Shown: piece by piece, positions 24,734 to 33,852 of the stretch
Layout: every line of letters begins with the position of its first letter
Position numbering within the stretch: the first letter of the stretch is position 1
NCBI RefSeq assembly: GCF_014397005.1
Contig: NZ_JACGWS010000005.1
Coordinates: forward strand, 186,001 to 250,000
Length of the DNA: 64,000 nt
Direction of reading: 5' to 3'
From: Kordia aestuariivivens
Lineage (GTDB): Bacteria > Bacteroidota > Bacteroidia > Flavobacteriales > Flavobacteriaceae
Position numbers and translations under genes: made by a program
Notes under the pieces: model-generated
Databases searched by the model: none
Told to the model about the DNA's origin: nothing
The model's input: the letters and a program-made list of their open reading frames with translations, nothing else

Positions 24734-25429
24734 ATGATTAAAATTGGTATTATAGATGATGAAATACTAGCACGTAAAGTGTTAGAAGATTATTGTTCAA
24801 AAATTGACAACTTTGAATTAGTATTAAGCACCGGGAATCCGCTTGAATTTATCAATTTTATTCAGCAAAATGACCTTGATCTCATCTTTCTAGATATAGA
24901 AATGCCTGAACTTAATGGCATGGAAATTTTGAGGTCTATGATAAAATCGCCAAAAGTTATTTTGACCACAGCTTATTCTGAGTATGCACTAGAAAGTTAT
25001 AATTATAGTGTTGTAGATTATTTATTGAAACCTGTAAAAATTGAACGCTTTTTGAAAGCCATCAACAAAGTTTCATCTTCAAAAATAACACAGACTAAAA
25101 AAAATAGCGGAACTGAAGAACTTCAAATAAAACATGATGGAATGCCCGTTAATATTTCACTTAAATCAATTCTGTATATTCAGAGTTTTGGAAATTATTT
25201 GAAAATTTTTACCGATTCAAGAATGTACCTTATCTCCGAAACACTTATTAATATTACTACCTTATTATCTGAGAATTTCCAACGTACACATAAATCATAT
25301 ATTTCTAATTTGGACAGAGTTACAAAGGCAACCAGAACATATTTGTTAATTGAAAATAATAAAGTCCCAGTCAGTGCTATGTATAAGGTTATTGTTTTTA
25401 AAAAATTGGAAGCTTTAGCAAAACTATAA
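24734..25429 (+). CDS. LytTR-family response regulator
   Basis: 231 residues from the ATG at 24734, chosen because IKIGIIDDE is the true receiver start; an upstream in-frame ATG lies inside the kinase gene. The receiver domain has acidic IDDE, phospho-acceptor Asp in LIFLDIEMPELNGME, the Thr of LTTAYSEYAL and the Lys of YLLKPVKIERF. The LytTR DNA-binding domain (about 130-231) has ILYIQSFGNYLKIF, FQRTHKSYISNLDRV and VPVSAMYKVIV. It forms a two-component pair with the kinase just upstream. Targets are unknown. Confidence 0.93.
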   Translation: MIKIGIIDDEILARKVLEDYCSKIDNFELVLSTGNPLEFINFIQQNDLDLIFLDIEMPELNGMEILRSMIKSPKVILTTAYSEYALESYNYSVVDYLLKPVKIERFLKAINKVSSSKITQTKKNSGTEELQIKHDGMPVNISLKSILYIQSFGNYLKIFTDSRMYLISETLINITTLLSENFQRTHKSYISNLDRVTKATRTYLLIENNKVPVSAMYKVIVFKKLEALAKL

Positions 25430-25500
25430 AAGAGTTAATTCTCATTTATTCGCACCTTTCCTATTGTTTTAAGAAATCGTTAACCTTACAAGTTCGGTTT

Positions 25501-25588
25501 GCACTTCTCTCCTACACTTCGACAAGCTCAGCATAAACTCGCTTGTGTAAAAATTGTGCCATTACCTTTATTAAAGAAGCTTTTAGTA
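25501..25588. repeat. Dispersed intergenic repeat, copy B
   Basis: GCACTTCTCTCCTACACTTCGACAAGC...CTCGCTTGTGTAAAAATTGT...TTACCTTTATTAAAGAAGCTTTTAG resembles copies at 17163 and 26317. The gap 25430-25752 contains nothing else recognisable. Confidence 0.7.
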
Positions 25589-25752
25589 ATAATTTTTTAG
25601 AAAAATAGAAAAACCAATTCACCTTCTGAATTGTTCAAATTAAGGTTTTGAAATTAAAAGGCACTTCTAGAGATGAATAGGTAATATACTTTTGTTTAAC
25701 ATTTGCTATTAATAGTTAAACATTTTGTACATTTACAAAAACTTATTAGAAG

Positions 25753-25920
25753 ATGAAAGAAGTAATTTTAAAATGGTATCCAGTTATTTTAGCATTCATA
25801 TGTTTATTATACTCTGTAGGTCTAGGTATTATGGGTAGGACAGATGAAGCTCAATATTCAGCCCATTGGCCAGGAACAATATTATTATTCGCAATAGCAA
25901 TTAGACAAAGAAGAAAATAA
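25753..25920 (+). CDS. Tiny two-helix membrane protein (55 residues)
   Basis: ATG at 25753 to TAA at 25920 encodes MKEVILKWYPVILAF followed by ICLLYSVGLGIMG, a short polar loop (RTDEAQYSAHWP), a second hydrophobic segment (GTILLFAIAI) and a basic end RQRRK. The positive-inside rule puts both ends in the cytoplasm. No family was recognised. The stop overlaps the next start in the arrangement TAATG, which supports both being real and coupled. Confidence 0.6.
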   Translation: MKEVILKWYPVILAFICLLYSVGLGIMGRTDEAQYSAHWPGTILLFAIAIRQRRK

Positions 25921-26093
25921 TGGACATATCATTTTTTATAATAGGAGGCATCATATTTGCTACATACATAGCACTCACATTTTGGAATATTTTTTATTCA
26001 AATAAGAAACAAAGAGAAGAAAATTATCCAAATTTGAATAAAGACCTACAGTCAACTATTCCTTCTGTCGAAGAAAAAAAGTCAGATTTGTAA
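25920..26093 (+). CDS. Tiny single-span membrane protein (57 residues), coupled to the previous ORF
   Basis: The ATG shares its first base with the preceding TAA. The product has one hydrophobic segment (ISFFIIGGIIFATYIALTF), then a basic/polar cytoplasmic tail (YSNKKQREENYPN) and an acidic end EEKKSDL. It has no signal peptidase site, so it is probably anchored N-out/C-in. Function unknown. Paired small membrane proteins of this kind are common in envelope-stress or transporter-accessory roles, but nothing here proves that. Confidence 0.55.
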   Translation: MDISFFIIGGIIFATYIALTFWNIFYSNKKQREENYPNLNKDLQSTIPSVEEKKSDL

Positions 26094-26316
26094 AGTATTC
26101 TCAACTCTATAAACTCAATTTTAGTGTTCTTTGACCCATGTAAAGAAGCTTTTAGAAATATTAGCAACTATTATGCGTCGTATTTTGAAACGTATTGAGT
26201 TAATCTTGTTACATGAGTTTTTGACGTTCTAATTTTATGATTTTAATTGTCCTTAATTAAAGTGTAATTAGACATGAAATGAAATTTCGATATTCGTTTA
26301 AACTCTGATAAATTAA

Positions 26317-26410
26317 TTCCACTTCACTCCTACATTTCGACAAAGTTTATCTTGAGTTTATCGAAAAGCTCAGCGTAAACTCACTTGTGTAAAAAACTGT
26401 CTCATACCTA
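26317..26410. repeat. Dispersed intergenic repeat, copy C
   Basis: TTCCACTTCACTCCTACATTTCGACAA...TATCGAAAAGCTCAGCG...CTCACTTGTGTAAAAAACTGT is the longest copy of the repeat seen at 17163 and 25501. An isolated fragment of the same opening (TTCCACTTCGCTCCTACGTA) lies at about 15897-15917. The rest of the gap 26094-26549 shows no gene. Confidence 0.7.
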
Positions 26411-26549
26411 ATAATAACAAAAACTCATACGTAAAACTAAAAGATAATTTCCCTTACAAAACGATTCATCACATCTAAAACTGACAAATATCATTGCAAC
26501 ATTTTTGATAAAAAAATAAATTTAATGACACTATTATCAAATACATATC

Positions 26550-27392
26550 ATGATGAAGCGAAGGATACTCATTACGACAGATTTTTCTATAAATGCCCAA
26601 AATGCCATTGATTATGCTATTGATCTATACAAACAGAACGTTTGTGATTTTTACATCCTAAATACTTATAATGTAGAGGCTTTTACAATGGAACTCACTG
26701 CTATAAATTCTCTGGAAAAATCTAAACAAAAATCTATTGGAGGATTAACGAATATTCTTGACAGATTATCAGTTATTAATAATTCACCAAATCATCAATT
26801 CCATATGATCTCAGAGTTTGGTTCTTTAATAGAAATAATGAAAAAAATCATCGCAAAGCGCGATATCGATATCGTTATAATGGGTACCAAAGGAAATACG
26901 GATTCGAGAACACTAATTTATGGAAGTCAGACTGTATTTGCGATGGAAAAAATTAGAAACTGTCCTGTTTTAGCAATTCCCGCAAAAGCAACCTTTAAAA
27001 AAATAAAGGAAATCGTTTTTCCAACAGGTTACCGAACACATTACAAAAGTAGCGAATTTCAATACTTGGTCGACATCGCAAAAAATACGGGCGCGGCAAT
27101 ACGTATTTTACACGTTTTAAACAAACATAAACAACTCAATGAAAACCAACTTAATAAACAAAGGCTTTTAAAAGATTATTTTGAAGAATTAGAATACTCT
27201 TTTCACATATCACATGATACAGACGTGCAATCGGCTCTAAATTCGTTCATAGAAAGTCGAAATAGTGATATGGTTGTTTTTATTAACAAAAAGCACAGCT
27301 TCTTTAGCTGGATTTTATCGAAACCTATGGTAAAAAACCTAATGTATCATTCCACCATTCCAATTTTAGCTTTACATGATTTAAGAAACTAA
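26550..27392 (+). CDS. Universal stress protein, two-domain UspA
   Basis: 280 residues with tandem Usp folds. Domain 1 (about 4-145) begins RRILITTDFSINAQNAIDYA and ends with the loop MGTKGNTDSRTLIYGSQTVFAMEKIRNCPVLAIP. Domain 2 (about 148-280) begins KEIVFPTGYRTHY and ends SKPMVKNLMYHSTIPILAL. The G-2x-G-9x-G(S/T) nucleotide loop is only partly kept in domain 1 and lost in domain 2. Double-domain Usp proteins are common in Flavobacteriaceae and respond to starvation and stress. A paralogue follows 113 bp downstream on the same strand. Confidence 0.88.
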   Translation: MMKRRILITTDFSINAQNAIDYAIDLYKQNVCDFYILNTYNVEAFTMELTAINSLEKSKQKSIGGLTNILDRLSVINNSPNHQFHMISEFGSLIEIMKKIIAKRDIDIVIMGTKGNTDSRTLIYGSQTVFAMEKIRNCPVLAIPAKATFKKIKEIVFPTGYRTHYKSSEFQYLVDIAKNTGAAIRILHVLNKHKQLNENQLNKQRLLKDYFEELEYSFHISHDTDVQSALNSFIESRNSDMVVFINKKHSFFSWILSKPMVKNLMYHSTIPILALHDLRN

Positions 27393-27505
27393 TAAATAAT
27401 ACTTGAGTGAATAGTTTGATAGTTAATATGTTGTATTTGTCAGAAACCATTAAGTATTAAAATTGAAACTCTTTTAATAAACAACATTATAAAGGTCGTA
27501 AACAT

Positions 27506-28336
27506 ATGAAATCGAAACTAATAATATATCCGACTGACTTTTCTGATTGTGCTAAAAACGCAATGAATTATGCTATTGCCATGGGTAAAGTACTAACATG
27601 TAAAATTAAAATAGTACATGCGCTTGAAATTGGTTCGCTAGCATCTACCGAAGAAAACCCTATGATGCTTTTTGATATAATAACACAATTAGAAGAACAA
27701 GCTGAAAAGAAACTAAAAAAACTGAAAGAAGAAATAGAAACTTTTGGACTAGAAGCTGAATATGACATAGTACAAGGTCGGACCTTATTCCTTAAAGAAT
27801 ATATGGAAAAATTAGATCCAATTATGATTGTAATGGGAACTATTGGTAAAAATGGACTTGAGAATAGAATATTTGGAAGTTTTGCTTCTCAAACCATTCA
27901 CAATCCAACATCTATTGTATTGGCAATTCCTCAAAAAGCCAAGTTCAATAATTTAGCTGAAATAGTCTTTGCAACAGATTTTCATACAAAAGATAAAACC
28001 TGTATTGAGTTTATCAAGAAAATAAGGAAATACTACAGATCGAATCTTCGAGTAATTCACATAAGTGAAAAATTTGAAGACTTAGAACAAGAACGAGAAA
28101 AAATTTCACAATTAGAAACAGAAGTAACCAAAGTAAATAGCAGTCAAAATATACATTTTGAACTCATTTATGGTGAAAATGTAAAAAACAAATTAATAGC
28201 ACTACTAGAAAGTTCAAAACCAGATATGCTAGCCTTAATAACAAGAAAACGAAACTTTATTGAGCGCTTTTTCAGTAAAAGTATATCGAAAAAAATGGTA
28301 AACTATTCAAATGTACCTATACTTGTTTTTTCATAG
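27506..28336 (+). CDS. Universal stress protein, two-domain UspA (paralogue)
   Basis: 276 residues, same layout as the preceding gene. Domain 1 starts KLIIYPTDFSDCAKNAMNYA and carries the loop MGTIGKNGLENRIFGSFASQTIHNPTSIVLAIP, with a long charged helix (EEQAEKKLKKLKEEIETF) between. Domain 2 starts AEIVFATDFHTKDKTC and ends KKMVNYSNVPILVF. Sequence similarity to its neighbour shows an old tandem duplication. It is cytoplasmic; ligand binding (ATP or none) cannot be decided from these loops. Confidence 0.88.
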   Translation: MKSKLIIYPTDFSDCAKNAMNYAIAMGKVLTCKIKIVHALEIGSLASTEENPMMLFDIITQLEEQAEKKLKKLKEEIETFGLEAEYDIVQGRTLFLKEYMEKLDPIMIVMGTIGKNGLENRIFGSFASQTIHNPTSIVLAIPQKAKFNNLAEIVFATDFHTKDKTCIEFIKKIRKYYRSNLRVIHISEKFEDLEQEREKISQLETEVTKVNSSQNIHFELIYGENVKNKLIALLESSKPDMLALITRKRNFIERFFSKSISKKMVNYSNVPILVFS

Positions 28337-28570
28337 TTTAAATGTTTTACTTTTCAACAACTTACGTCTTAAATTGATTGATCTTTATTAGCTAAACAAG
28401 TAAATAATATGATTTTCATTGCCATGACTTTATATTATTTAAAAACATGCTTGTTCAATTTCAATTTTACAAAAAAACCTAACTTCCTCAATTTAAAACA
28501 ACTATAAAATTCTTCTTAAAATTGTGAATATCTATTCTAATTTTTGACTTTTTTAGGTAAAACAAAATCA

Positions 28571-28578
28571 TATATTTG
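28571..28578 (+). promoter_or_regulatory. Bacteroidota -7 box for the DUF4494 gene
   Basis: TATATTTG lies 21 bp before the ATG at 28600, with a TTTTTG element at about 28541-28546. The spacing (24 bp) is slightly long but acceptable. It supports the start at 28600 and not the upstream TTG at 28576. Confidence 0.5.
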
Positions 28579-28599
28579 GCTCCCTTAAAACAAAAAGAT

Positions 28600-29154
28600 A
28601 TGAGCGCAACATGGTATGAATGCAAAGTAAAATATAGAAAAACTGATGAAGAAACAGGAGAACAAAAACTAAAAACAGAACCATTTTTAGTAGATGCTAT
28701 TTCCTATACCGAGGCAGAAAGTAGAATAACACAAGAAATGGCTGCCTATTTGAGAGAAGGTGAAGAAATTAAAATTACAAATATAAAAGTGGCTAATTAT
28801 GCTGAAATTCATCCGTTTGAGAACTCTGATCGATGGTTCAAATGCAGAGTAGCGATGATTACTTTTGATGAAGAAAGCGGTAAAGAACGCAAATCAAATC
28901 AATACCTATTGATACAAGGAAATGATGTGAAAGAAGCCTATGAAAATACGGTTGTTGCCATGAAAGATACGATGGCAGAATATACGATTCCTGCAATTAA
29001 TGAATCTCCAATTATGGACGTTTTTCCTTATTTTTCAGGTGAAGAAAGCGAAATGAAACATATCAAAAAGTTTATTGAACTGAAAGATTCTGTTCCCGTA
29101 ATTAATACGATGAATGAAGAATTAGAATTAGTGGATTCTCTTTCAGCTGAATAA
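28600..29154 (+). CDS. DUF4494 family protein
   Basis: 184 residues from the ATG at 28600, chosen because the family begins WYECKVKYRK and the promoter box lies between the TTG upstream and this ATG. It contains two related halves: TWYECKVKYRKTDEETG...PFLVDAISYTEAESRI and RWFKCRVAMITFDEESG...YLLIQGNDVKEAYENT. These are typical of DUF4494, a cytoplasmic Bacteroidota-specific family of unknown role. The C-terminal tail is variable. It is a single gene with its own promoter and strong terminator. Confidence 0.85.
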   Translation: MSATWYECKVKYRKTDEETGEQKLKTEPFLVDAISYTEAESRITQEMAAYLREGEEIKITNIKVANYAEIHPFENSDRWFKCRVAMITFDEESGKERKSNQYLLIQGNDVKEAYENTVVAMKDTMAEYTIPAINESPIMDVFPYFSGEESEMKHIKKFIELKDSVPVINTMNEELELVDSLSAE

Positions 29155-29182
29155 CTAGCATCAATTATTAAAAAATAGTTTA

Positions 29183-29212
29183 AACCTGAACAATACTAAC
29201 ATTGTTCAGGTT
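29183..29212 (+). terminator. Rho-independent terminator after DUF4494
   Basis: AACCTGAACAAT and ATTGTTCAGGTT form a perfect 12-bp stem around a 6-nt loop, followed by TTTT, about 30 bp after the stop. Confidence 0.85.
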
Positions 29213-29256
29213 TTTTGTTTTGTTTAAATGTTATATATGTAAAGAATGAAACGAAA

Positions 29257-29814
29257 TTAGAAAAATGAATATCCAACAGTAAATTGGAATATACCGTTTC
29301 TTAATTTATCCGAAGAACCACTTATATTATTAATATTTGATAATCCCAAATTGTACCGTACACCAAAATTTAATCCGTTATCTAATTTATACCCTAAACC
29401 AAAGTTTACACCAAAATCTAATGTTTTAAAATCGTCTCTTACATTTTCTAATTTACCTTTCGTAGAAAGTAAAAAACCAATTTGTGGACCAGCTTCTAAA
29501 CTTAACTTTTTTGTCACATAATATTTCCCCATTAACGGAAGATTCAAATAATTTAGTGCTTTTATACGATCATCAATACTAAAACCTTGAGTTGAATACA
29601 TTAGTTCTGGCAGAAAAGAGAATTTTTCATTCAAAGGTATTTCTGCATAAAAACCGAAATTAATAATACTAAGTATAGGATCAACATTTCCTGTATTGTC
29701 GCCGTAAAGTGATCCAAAATTGGCTCCAATTTTTGCCCCAAATTCAACATCTTGAGCATTAATAGTTGTGAATCCAAAAACTGTCATCACAGTAATAAGT
29801 ACTAATTTTTTCAT
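29257..29814 (-). CDS. Small outer membrane beta-barrel (PorT-like) protein
   Basis: 185 residues: signal peptide (1-20, ending TINA), then alternating amphipathic strands with the family opening VEFGAKIGANFGSLYG. Further strands include FSFLPELMYSTQGF, YLNLPLMGKYYVTKKLSLEAGPQIGFLL, FGVNFGLGYKLDNGLNFGVRYNLGLSNI and the aromatic C-terminus GYSFF, typical for BAM-dependent insertion. This is the OmpW/PorT-like 8-stranded type; the function is probably structural or unknown. It is monocistronic. Confidence 0.85.
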   Translation of the reverse strand: MKKLVLITVMTVFGFTTINAQDVEFGAKIGANFGSLYGDNTGNVDPILSIINFGFYAEIPLNEKFSFLPELMYSTQGFSIDDRIKALNYLNLPLMGKYYVTKKLSLEAGPQIGFLLSTKGKLENVRDDFKTLDFGVNFGLGYKLDNGLNFGVRYNLGLSNINNISGSSDKLRNGIFQFTVGYSFF

Positions 29815-30089
29815 TGTTTAAAATTTAAATTGTTAAAACAAAAGAAAAGAATATTACGAGCCTTTGCATACTCTTTATAACTGATTTAACCTTTTTAACC
29901 AATTTTAACAACCGACTGATATTTAATGAGTTAAAAGATGTTAAACTTAGCTTACAATAATAAAAAGTACTGTTCTTTAAAGGTTCGTATTCTTACTACT
30001 CTATATATTTTAAAGTATGCATCTTCAGTTTAAACAGTTAATCTTTCTATAATGCTTATTTTTACAAATTATAGCATTTACCAGCACAT

Positions 30090-31862
30090 ATGAGACACCT
30101 AAAAGAAGTAGTAAAGAATAAAGACAAATCAAAGCCAAGAGCGACCTTGAAACAGGCTTTTAAAACGATTATTTGGCCTCGGCGGAATTTAGTTTTTTTG
30201 GGCTTACTATTGATAATTATTAGGAGTTTGTCAGGTTTTGTGTTGCCGCTACAAAGTAAAGTGTTGTTAGATGAAGCTGTGCCTAATAAAGATTACGATC
30301 AGTTATATACAGTGATTTTTATTGTGATTGGCGCCATTTTAGTCCAAGCGATTACCTCTTTTCTGTTAACCAAAGTGTTGAGTATACAAGCACAATATTT
30401 AATTAGTGAATTACGTGCTCAAGTGCAAAAAAAGGTATTATCGTTGCCAATTAGTTTTTTCGACAACACAAAATCGGGTGCTTTAGTATCCAGAATCATG
30501 AGTGATGTGGAAGGTGTTCGAAATCTTATAGGAACCGGATTAGTACAATTAGTTGGCGGGACATTTACAGCTATTCTAACCTTAGTTATTTTACTAAGAA
30601 TGAACGTTTGGATGACACTTTTTACATTTATACCCTTGACAATTTTTGGAATCATTGCCCTAAAATCATTCAAATACATTCGACCAATTTTTAGGGCCAG
30701 AGGAAAAATTAATGCTGAAGTAAAAGGACGATTAACCGAAACTTTAGCGGGTATTCGTGTGATAAAAGCCTTCAATGCAGAAGATCAAGAAAGCAAAGTT
30801 TTTGAAAAAGGTGTGGCCGATATTTTTAAGAATGTTAAAAAAAGTATGACCGTAAGCGCTTTAATGACGAGTTCTTCTACCTTTTTAATAGGGATAGCAA
30901 CGACTGGAGTTATGGGAATTGGTGGGTATTACATGATTCAAGGCACACTGACTTTTGGTGATTTTATACAATTTACATTTCTATTAGCGTTCATGGTTGC
31001 TCCAATTGTGCAAATGAGTAATATTGGAAGTCAGTTAACGGAAGCACTAGCAGGTTTAGATAGAACTGAAGAACTCATGAATTTGACTGCTGAAGAAGAT
31101 AATGAAGACAGAAATATTCAATTAAAAACTATAAAAGGTGCGATTGAATTTGATGATGTTTCATTCTTTTATGAAGAAGGAAAAGAAGTCTTGCATAACA
31201 TTAACTTTAAAGCACCCGCAGGTTCTGTAACGGCTTTGGTAGGAAGTTCAGGTTCTGGAAAATCGACTATTGCAGGATTGTCGGCTACGTTTTTAACACC
31301 ACAATCTGGTAAAATCACGATTGATAATCATGATTTATCAGAAGTCAAATTGAGTAGTTACCGCCAATATTTAGGTGTGGTTTTACAAGATGAATTTTTG
31401 TTTGAAGGCACAATTCGTGAAAACATTATGTTTCCAAGGCCAAATGCTACCGAAACAGAAGTCATAAATGCTGTAAATGCAGCGTATGTAAACGAATTTA
31501 CCGACAGATTTGATTTAGGTTTAGAAACTTTAATTGGAGAAAGAGGCGTAAAACTTTCTGGTGGTCAACGGCAACGTTTAGCGATTGCGCGTGCAATTCT
31601 AGCAAATCCTAAGATTCTTATTCTAGACGAAGCAACATCAAGCCTAGATACCGAAAGTGAAGCGTTAATTCAAAAAAGTTTAGCGGAGTTAATAAAAGAC
31701 AGAACAACCATTGTTATTGCGCACCGTTTAAGTACTATTAAAAAAGCGGATCAAATTTTAGTCATCGAAGCCGGACATATTGTAGAACGTGGAACTCATG
31801 ACCAATTGATTGCGAAGCAAGGTCGATATTATGAATTATATACGTATCAAGCGAAGATTTAA
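30090..31862 (+). CDS. ABC exporter, fused permease and ATPase (MsbA-like)
   Basis: A 590-residue half-transporter. The six-helix membrane domain covers about 30-325; its coupling helices include SKVLLDEAVPNKDYDQL and LTETLAGIRVIKAF. The nucleotide-binding domain (about 350-590) has Walker A GSSGSGKST, Q-loop VVLQDEFLFEGTI, signature LSGGQRQRLAIARAI, Walker B ILILDEATSSLD and the H-loop AHRLST. All catalytic residues are present. It works as a homodimer exporting lipid, peptide or drug from the inner membrane; the substrate is unknown. The first 25 residues are basic and soluble. It is a single gene, convergent with the barrel operon. Confidence 0.92.
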   Translation: MRHLKEVVKNKDKSKPRATLKQAFKTIIWPRRNLVFLGLLLIIIRSLSGFVLPLQSKVLLDEAVPNKDYDQLYTVIFIVIGAILVQAITSFLLTKVLSIQAQYLISELRAQVQKKVLSLPISFFDNTKSGALVSRIMSDVEGVRNLIGTGLVQLVGGTFTAILTLVILLRMNVWMTLFTFIPLTIFGIIALKSFKYIRPIFRARGKINAEVKGRLTETLAGIRVIKAFNAEDQESKVFEKGVADIFKNVKKSMTVSALMTSSSTFLIGIATTGVMGIGGYYMIQGTLTFGDFIQFTFLLAFMVAPIVQMSNIGSQLTEALAGLDRTEELMNLTAEEDNEDRNIQLKTIKGAIEFDDVSFFYEEGKEVLHNINFKAPAGSVTALVGSSGSGKSTIAGLSATFLTPQSGKITIDNHDLSEVKLSSYRQYLGVVLQDEFLFEGTIRENIMFPRPNATETEVINAVNAAYVNEFTDRFDLGLETLIGERGVKLSGGQRQRLAIARAILANPKILILDEATSSLDTESEALIQKSLAELIKDRTTIVIAHRLSTIKKADQILVIEAGHIVERGTHDQLIAKQGRYYELYTYQAKI

Positions 31863-31995
31863 TTCATTAGTCTTTAATCACAAGGTTTATATTACTTTAG
31901 AGGAATTCATGAATCTTGAATTTAGAATTTTAGTTTTAAAAACATGAATTCAATTTTTATGAGATTATTTTTAATGATTCTATCTTACAAAATAT

Positions 31996-33144
31996 TCAAA
32001 AACTCCAACGTAACCTTATAAAAAAACTATTTCCTAAAGTTTGATAATCTTGAAATTCAAAAAAGGATTGCCCAGTGAAGTTGAGTTCCCAATTGGTGGC
32101 AATTGAATAATCTACACTTGGAATTATAATGACTGAATGTTTGGTTGGTGAGTAAATGGTACTCATAGCTGCTTTTAAAATAGGTGTGAATTCTTTGGCT
32201 AATTGTAGAAATCCCGAATATTTATAAGGCATTAAATTTTTAGCACTCAAATTGACAAGTAACAAACTCCCTATGTTACCAAACGAGTCGTTTGCGCTAC
32301 CGTTGTATAAAACAGAACCATTTATATATACTCCTTTTTTGAAACCATAATCAACAGAAACAGAAGCACTCAACACATTTTGTGAGTTAAAATATGCCTC
32401 ATAAGGCACAAAATAAGAGACTTCTCCTTTAAAACCAACATTCTTTAAATTTCCTGCCCAACCCACACCAACCATCCAATCCTTTTGGTAAATACCGGTA
32501 ATTAACTGAATATCATAGGACCATTTGTTGAACTGATACATAGCAGCCACTATTTTATCATCACTACTTCTACCCTTTTTTGCGGCGACTTCAATTTTAC
32601 TGAAATCACTTAAATAATATTGTATGCGAATGGCATCACTTCCTGGTCGTTCTTCATAATCGAAATCTAAAAAATTATAGGTATTAAAGATATCATTCGG
32701 ATTCCAAATTAAATTCATTCCCCAGTTAACACGCTGTCTTCCTATGGTAATATCCCAATCTCCTTTTGTATAATTAATTAAAGCCCTGTCAATAGTTGAA
32801 TTGAAAAGCATGTCTTTATTATCTATTATATTCCAGGAGAGATTTGTAATACCATTGTCTTGAGAAATGAACTCTGAAAAACCGAATATGTTTTTAACAT
32901 TATTTCCATAGAACAACCTGTTTCTAAATTCTAATCTGACTTTTATTTCATTGGAAGGTGTGTATTTAAAATTGAGTCTATTGTGTACTAAGGTTGTCCA
33001 TTGTAACTGATCTAATTGGTCAACAAAACTAAACTCATTAAGATTCTTTACATAACCTGATAAAAACAATTGTTGTTCCTTCTCTTGAGCTACTAAATTA
33101 AAGCTTATAAGCACAACCAAATATGTAACCAAGAGTCTCTTCAT
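31996..33144 (-). CDS. Outer membrane beta-barrel protein of an ABC/LolA-like operon
   Basis: 382 residues. The signal peptide (1-19, ending LVAQ) is followed by regularly alternating strands and a C-terminal aromatic strand ending IRLRWSF, the usual BAM signal. The central segment WDITIGRQRVNWGMNLIWNPNDIFNTYNF resembles DUF1302-like barrels, which in Proteobacteria accompany LolA-like DUF1329 proteins and exporters. It is the last gene of a five-gene minus-strand operon (6 bp after the ATPase gene) encoding a LolA-like periplasmic protein, two FtsX permeases and an ATPase. It probably provides the outer membrane end of a transport route; that is inferred from context. Confidence 0.75.
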   Translation of the reverse strand: MKRLLVTYLVVLISFNLVAQEKEQQLFLSGYVKNLNEFSFVDQLDQLQWTTLVHNRLNFKYTPSNEIKVRLEFRNRLFYGNNVKNIFGFSEFISQDNGITNLSWNIIDNKDMLFNSTIDRALINYTKGDWDITIGRQRVNWGMNLIWNPNDIFNTYNFLDFDYEERPGSDAIRIQYYLSDFSKIEVAAKKGRSSDDKIVAAMYQFNKWSYDIQLITGIYQKDWMVGVGWAGNLKNVGFKGEVSYFVPYEAYFNSQNVLSASVSVDYGFKKGVYINGSVLYNGSANDSFGNIGSLLLVNLSAKNLMPYKYSGFLQLAKEFTPILKAAMSTIYSPTKHSVIIIPSVDYSIATNWELNFTGQSFFEFQDYQTLGNSFFIRLRWSF

Positions 33145-33149
33145 TGTGA

Positions 33150-33848
33150 TTAGGTCGGTGTTTGTTGTACATCTGACGCTACTTTTCCATCAACCAATGT
33201 GATAACACGTCTTGCCTTTTTAATCACACGTTGATCGTGGGTTGAAAACAAAAAAGTAATCTTCTCTTCCTTATTTAATTTTGCCATGATATCCAGCAAA
33301 TTAGCTGCGGATTTTGAATCCAAATTTGCAGTGGGTTCATCGGCTAGTATTATTTTAGGTTTTGAAGCTAAAGCTCTGGCTACTGCTACGCGTTGTTGCT
33401 GACCACCAGATAGTTCTCCTGGTTTACTATTTATTTTATCTTTGAGTCCTACTTCTTCTAACAAAGTTAAGACACGTTTTTCTCGTTCCATTTTTGGTAC
33501 ATGCTGCAGCTGCAATACAAAACCCACATTCTCTTTTGCGGTAAGAACAGGAATTAAATTAAATGACTGAAATACAAACCCAATATTGTGCAATCTAAAA
33601 TCTATTAACTTGTTTTCTGATAGTTTCGTGATTTCAACACCATCAATAATGACGCTTCCAGCTGTTGGCTCATCCAATCCTCCCATCATATTCAATAGTG
33701 TCGATTTTCCAGAACCAGAAGGTCCAACTAAAGCAACGAACTCACCTTCTTCTATATGAACGTGCACATTTTGTACCGCATGAACTGGTACTGTTTTTGG
33801 ATTGAATGTTTTACTTACATTATGTGCATCTATAATTGTTTTCACCAT
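33150..33848 (-). CDS. ABC transporter ATP-binding protein, LolD/MacB type
   Basis: 232 residues: Walker A GPSGSGKST, Q-loop FVFQSFNLIPVLT, signature LSGGQQQRVAVARAL, Walker B IILADEPTANLD and H-loop STHDQRV. GELSGGQ and NLIPVLTAKENV are typical of the LolD/FtsE/MacB subfamily that powers mechanotransmission exporters and not import. It lies 5 bp after the start-proximal permease gene's stop and 6 bp before the barrel gene. It should drive the two adjacent FtsX-like permeases, either as a LolCDE-like heterodimer or as part of an efflux machine. Confidence 0.93.
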   Translation of the reverse strand: MVKTIIDAHNVSKTFNPKTVPVHAVQNVHVHIEEGEFVALVGPSGSGKSTLLNMMGGLDEPTAGSVIIDGVEITKLSENKLIDFRLHNIGFVFQSFNLIPVLTAKENVGFVLQLQHVPKMEREKRVLTLLEEVGLKDKINSKPGELSGGQQQRVAVARALASKPKIILADEPTANLDSKSAANLLDIMAKLNKEEKITFLFSTHDQRVIKKARRVITLVDGKVASDVQQTPT

Positions 33849-33852
33849 AACT

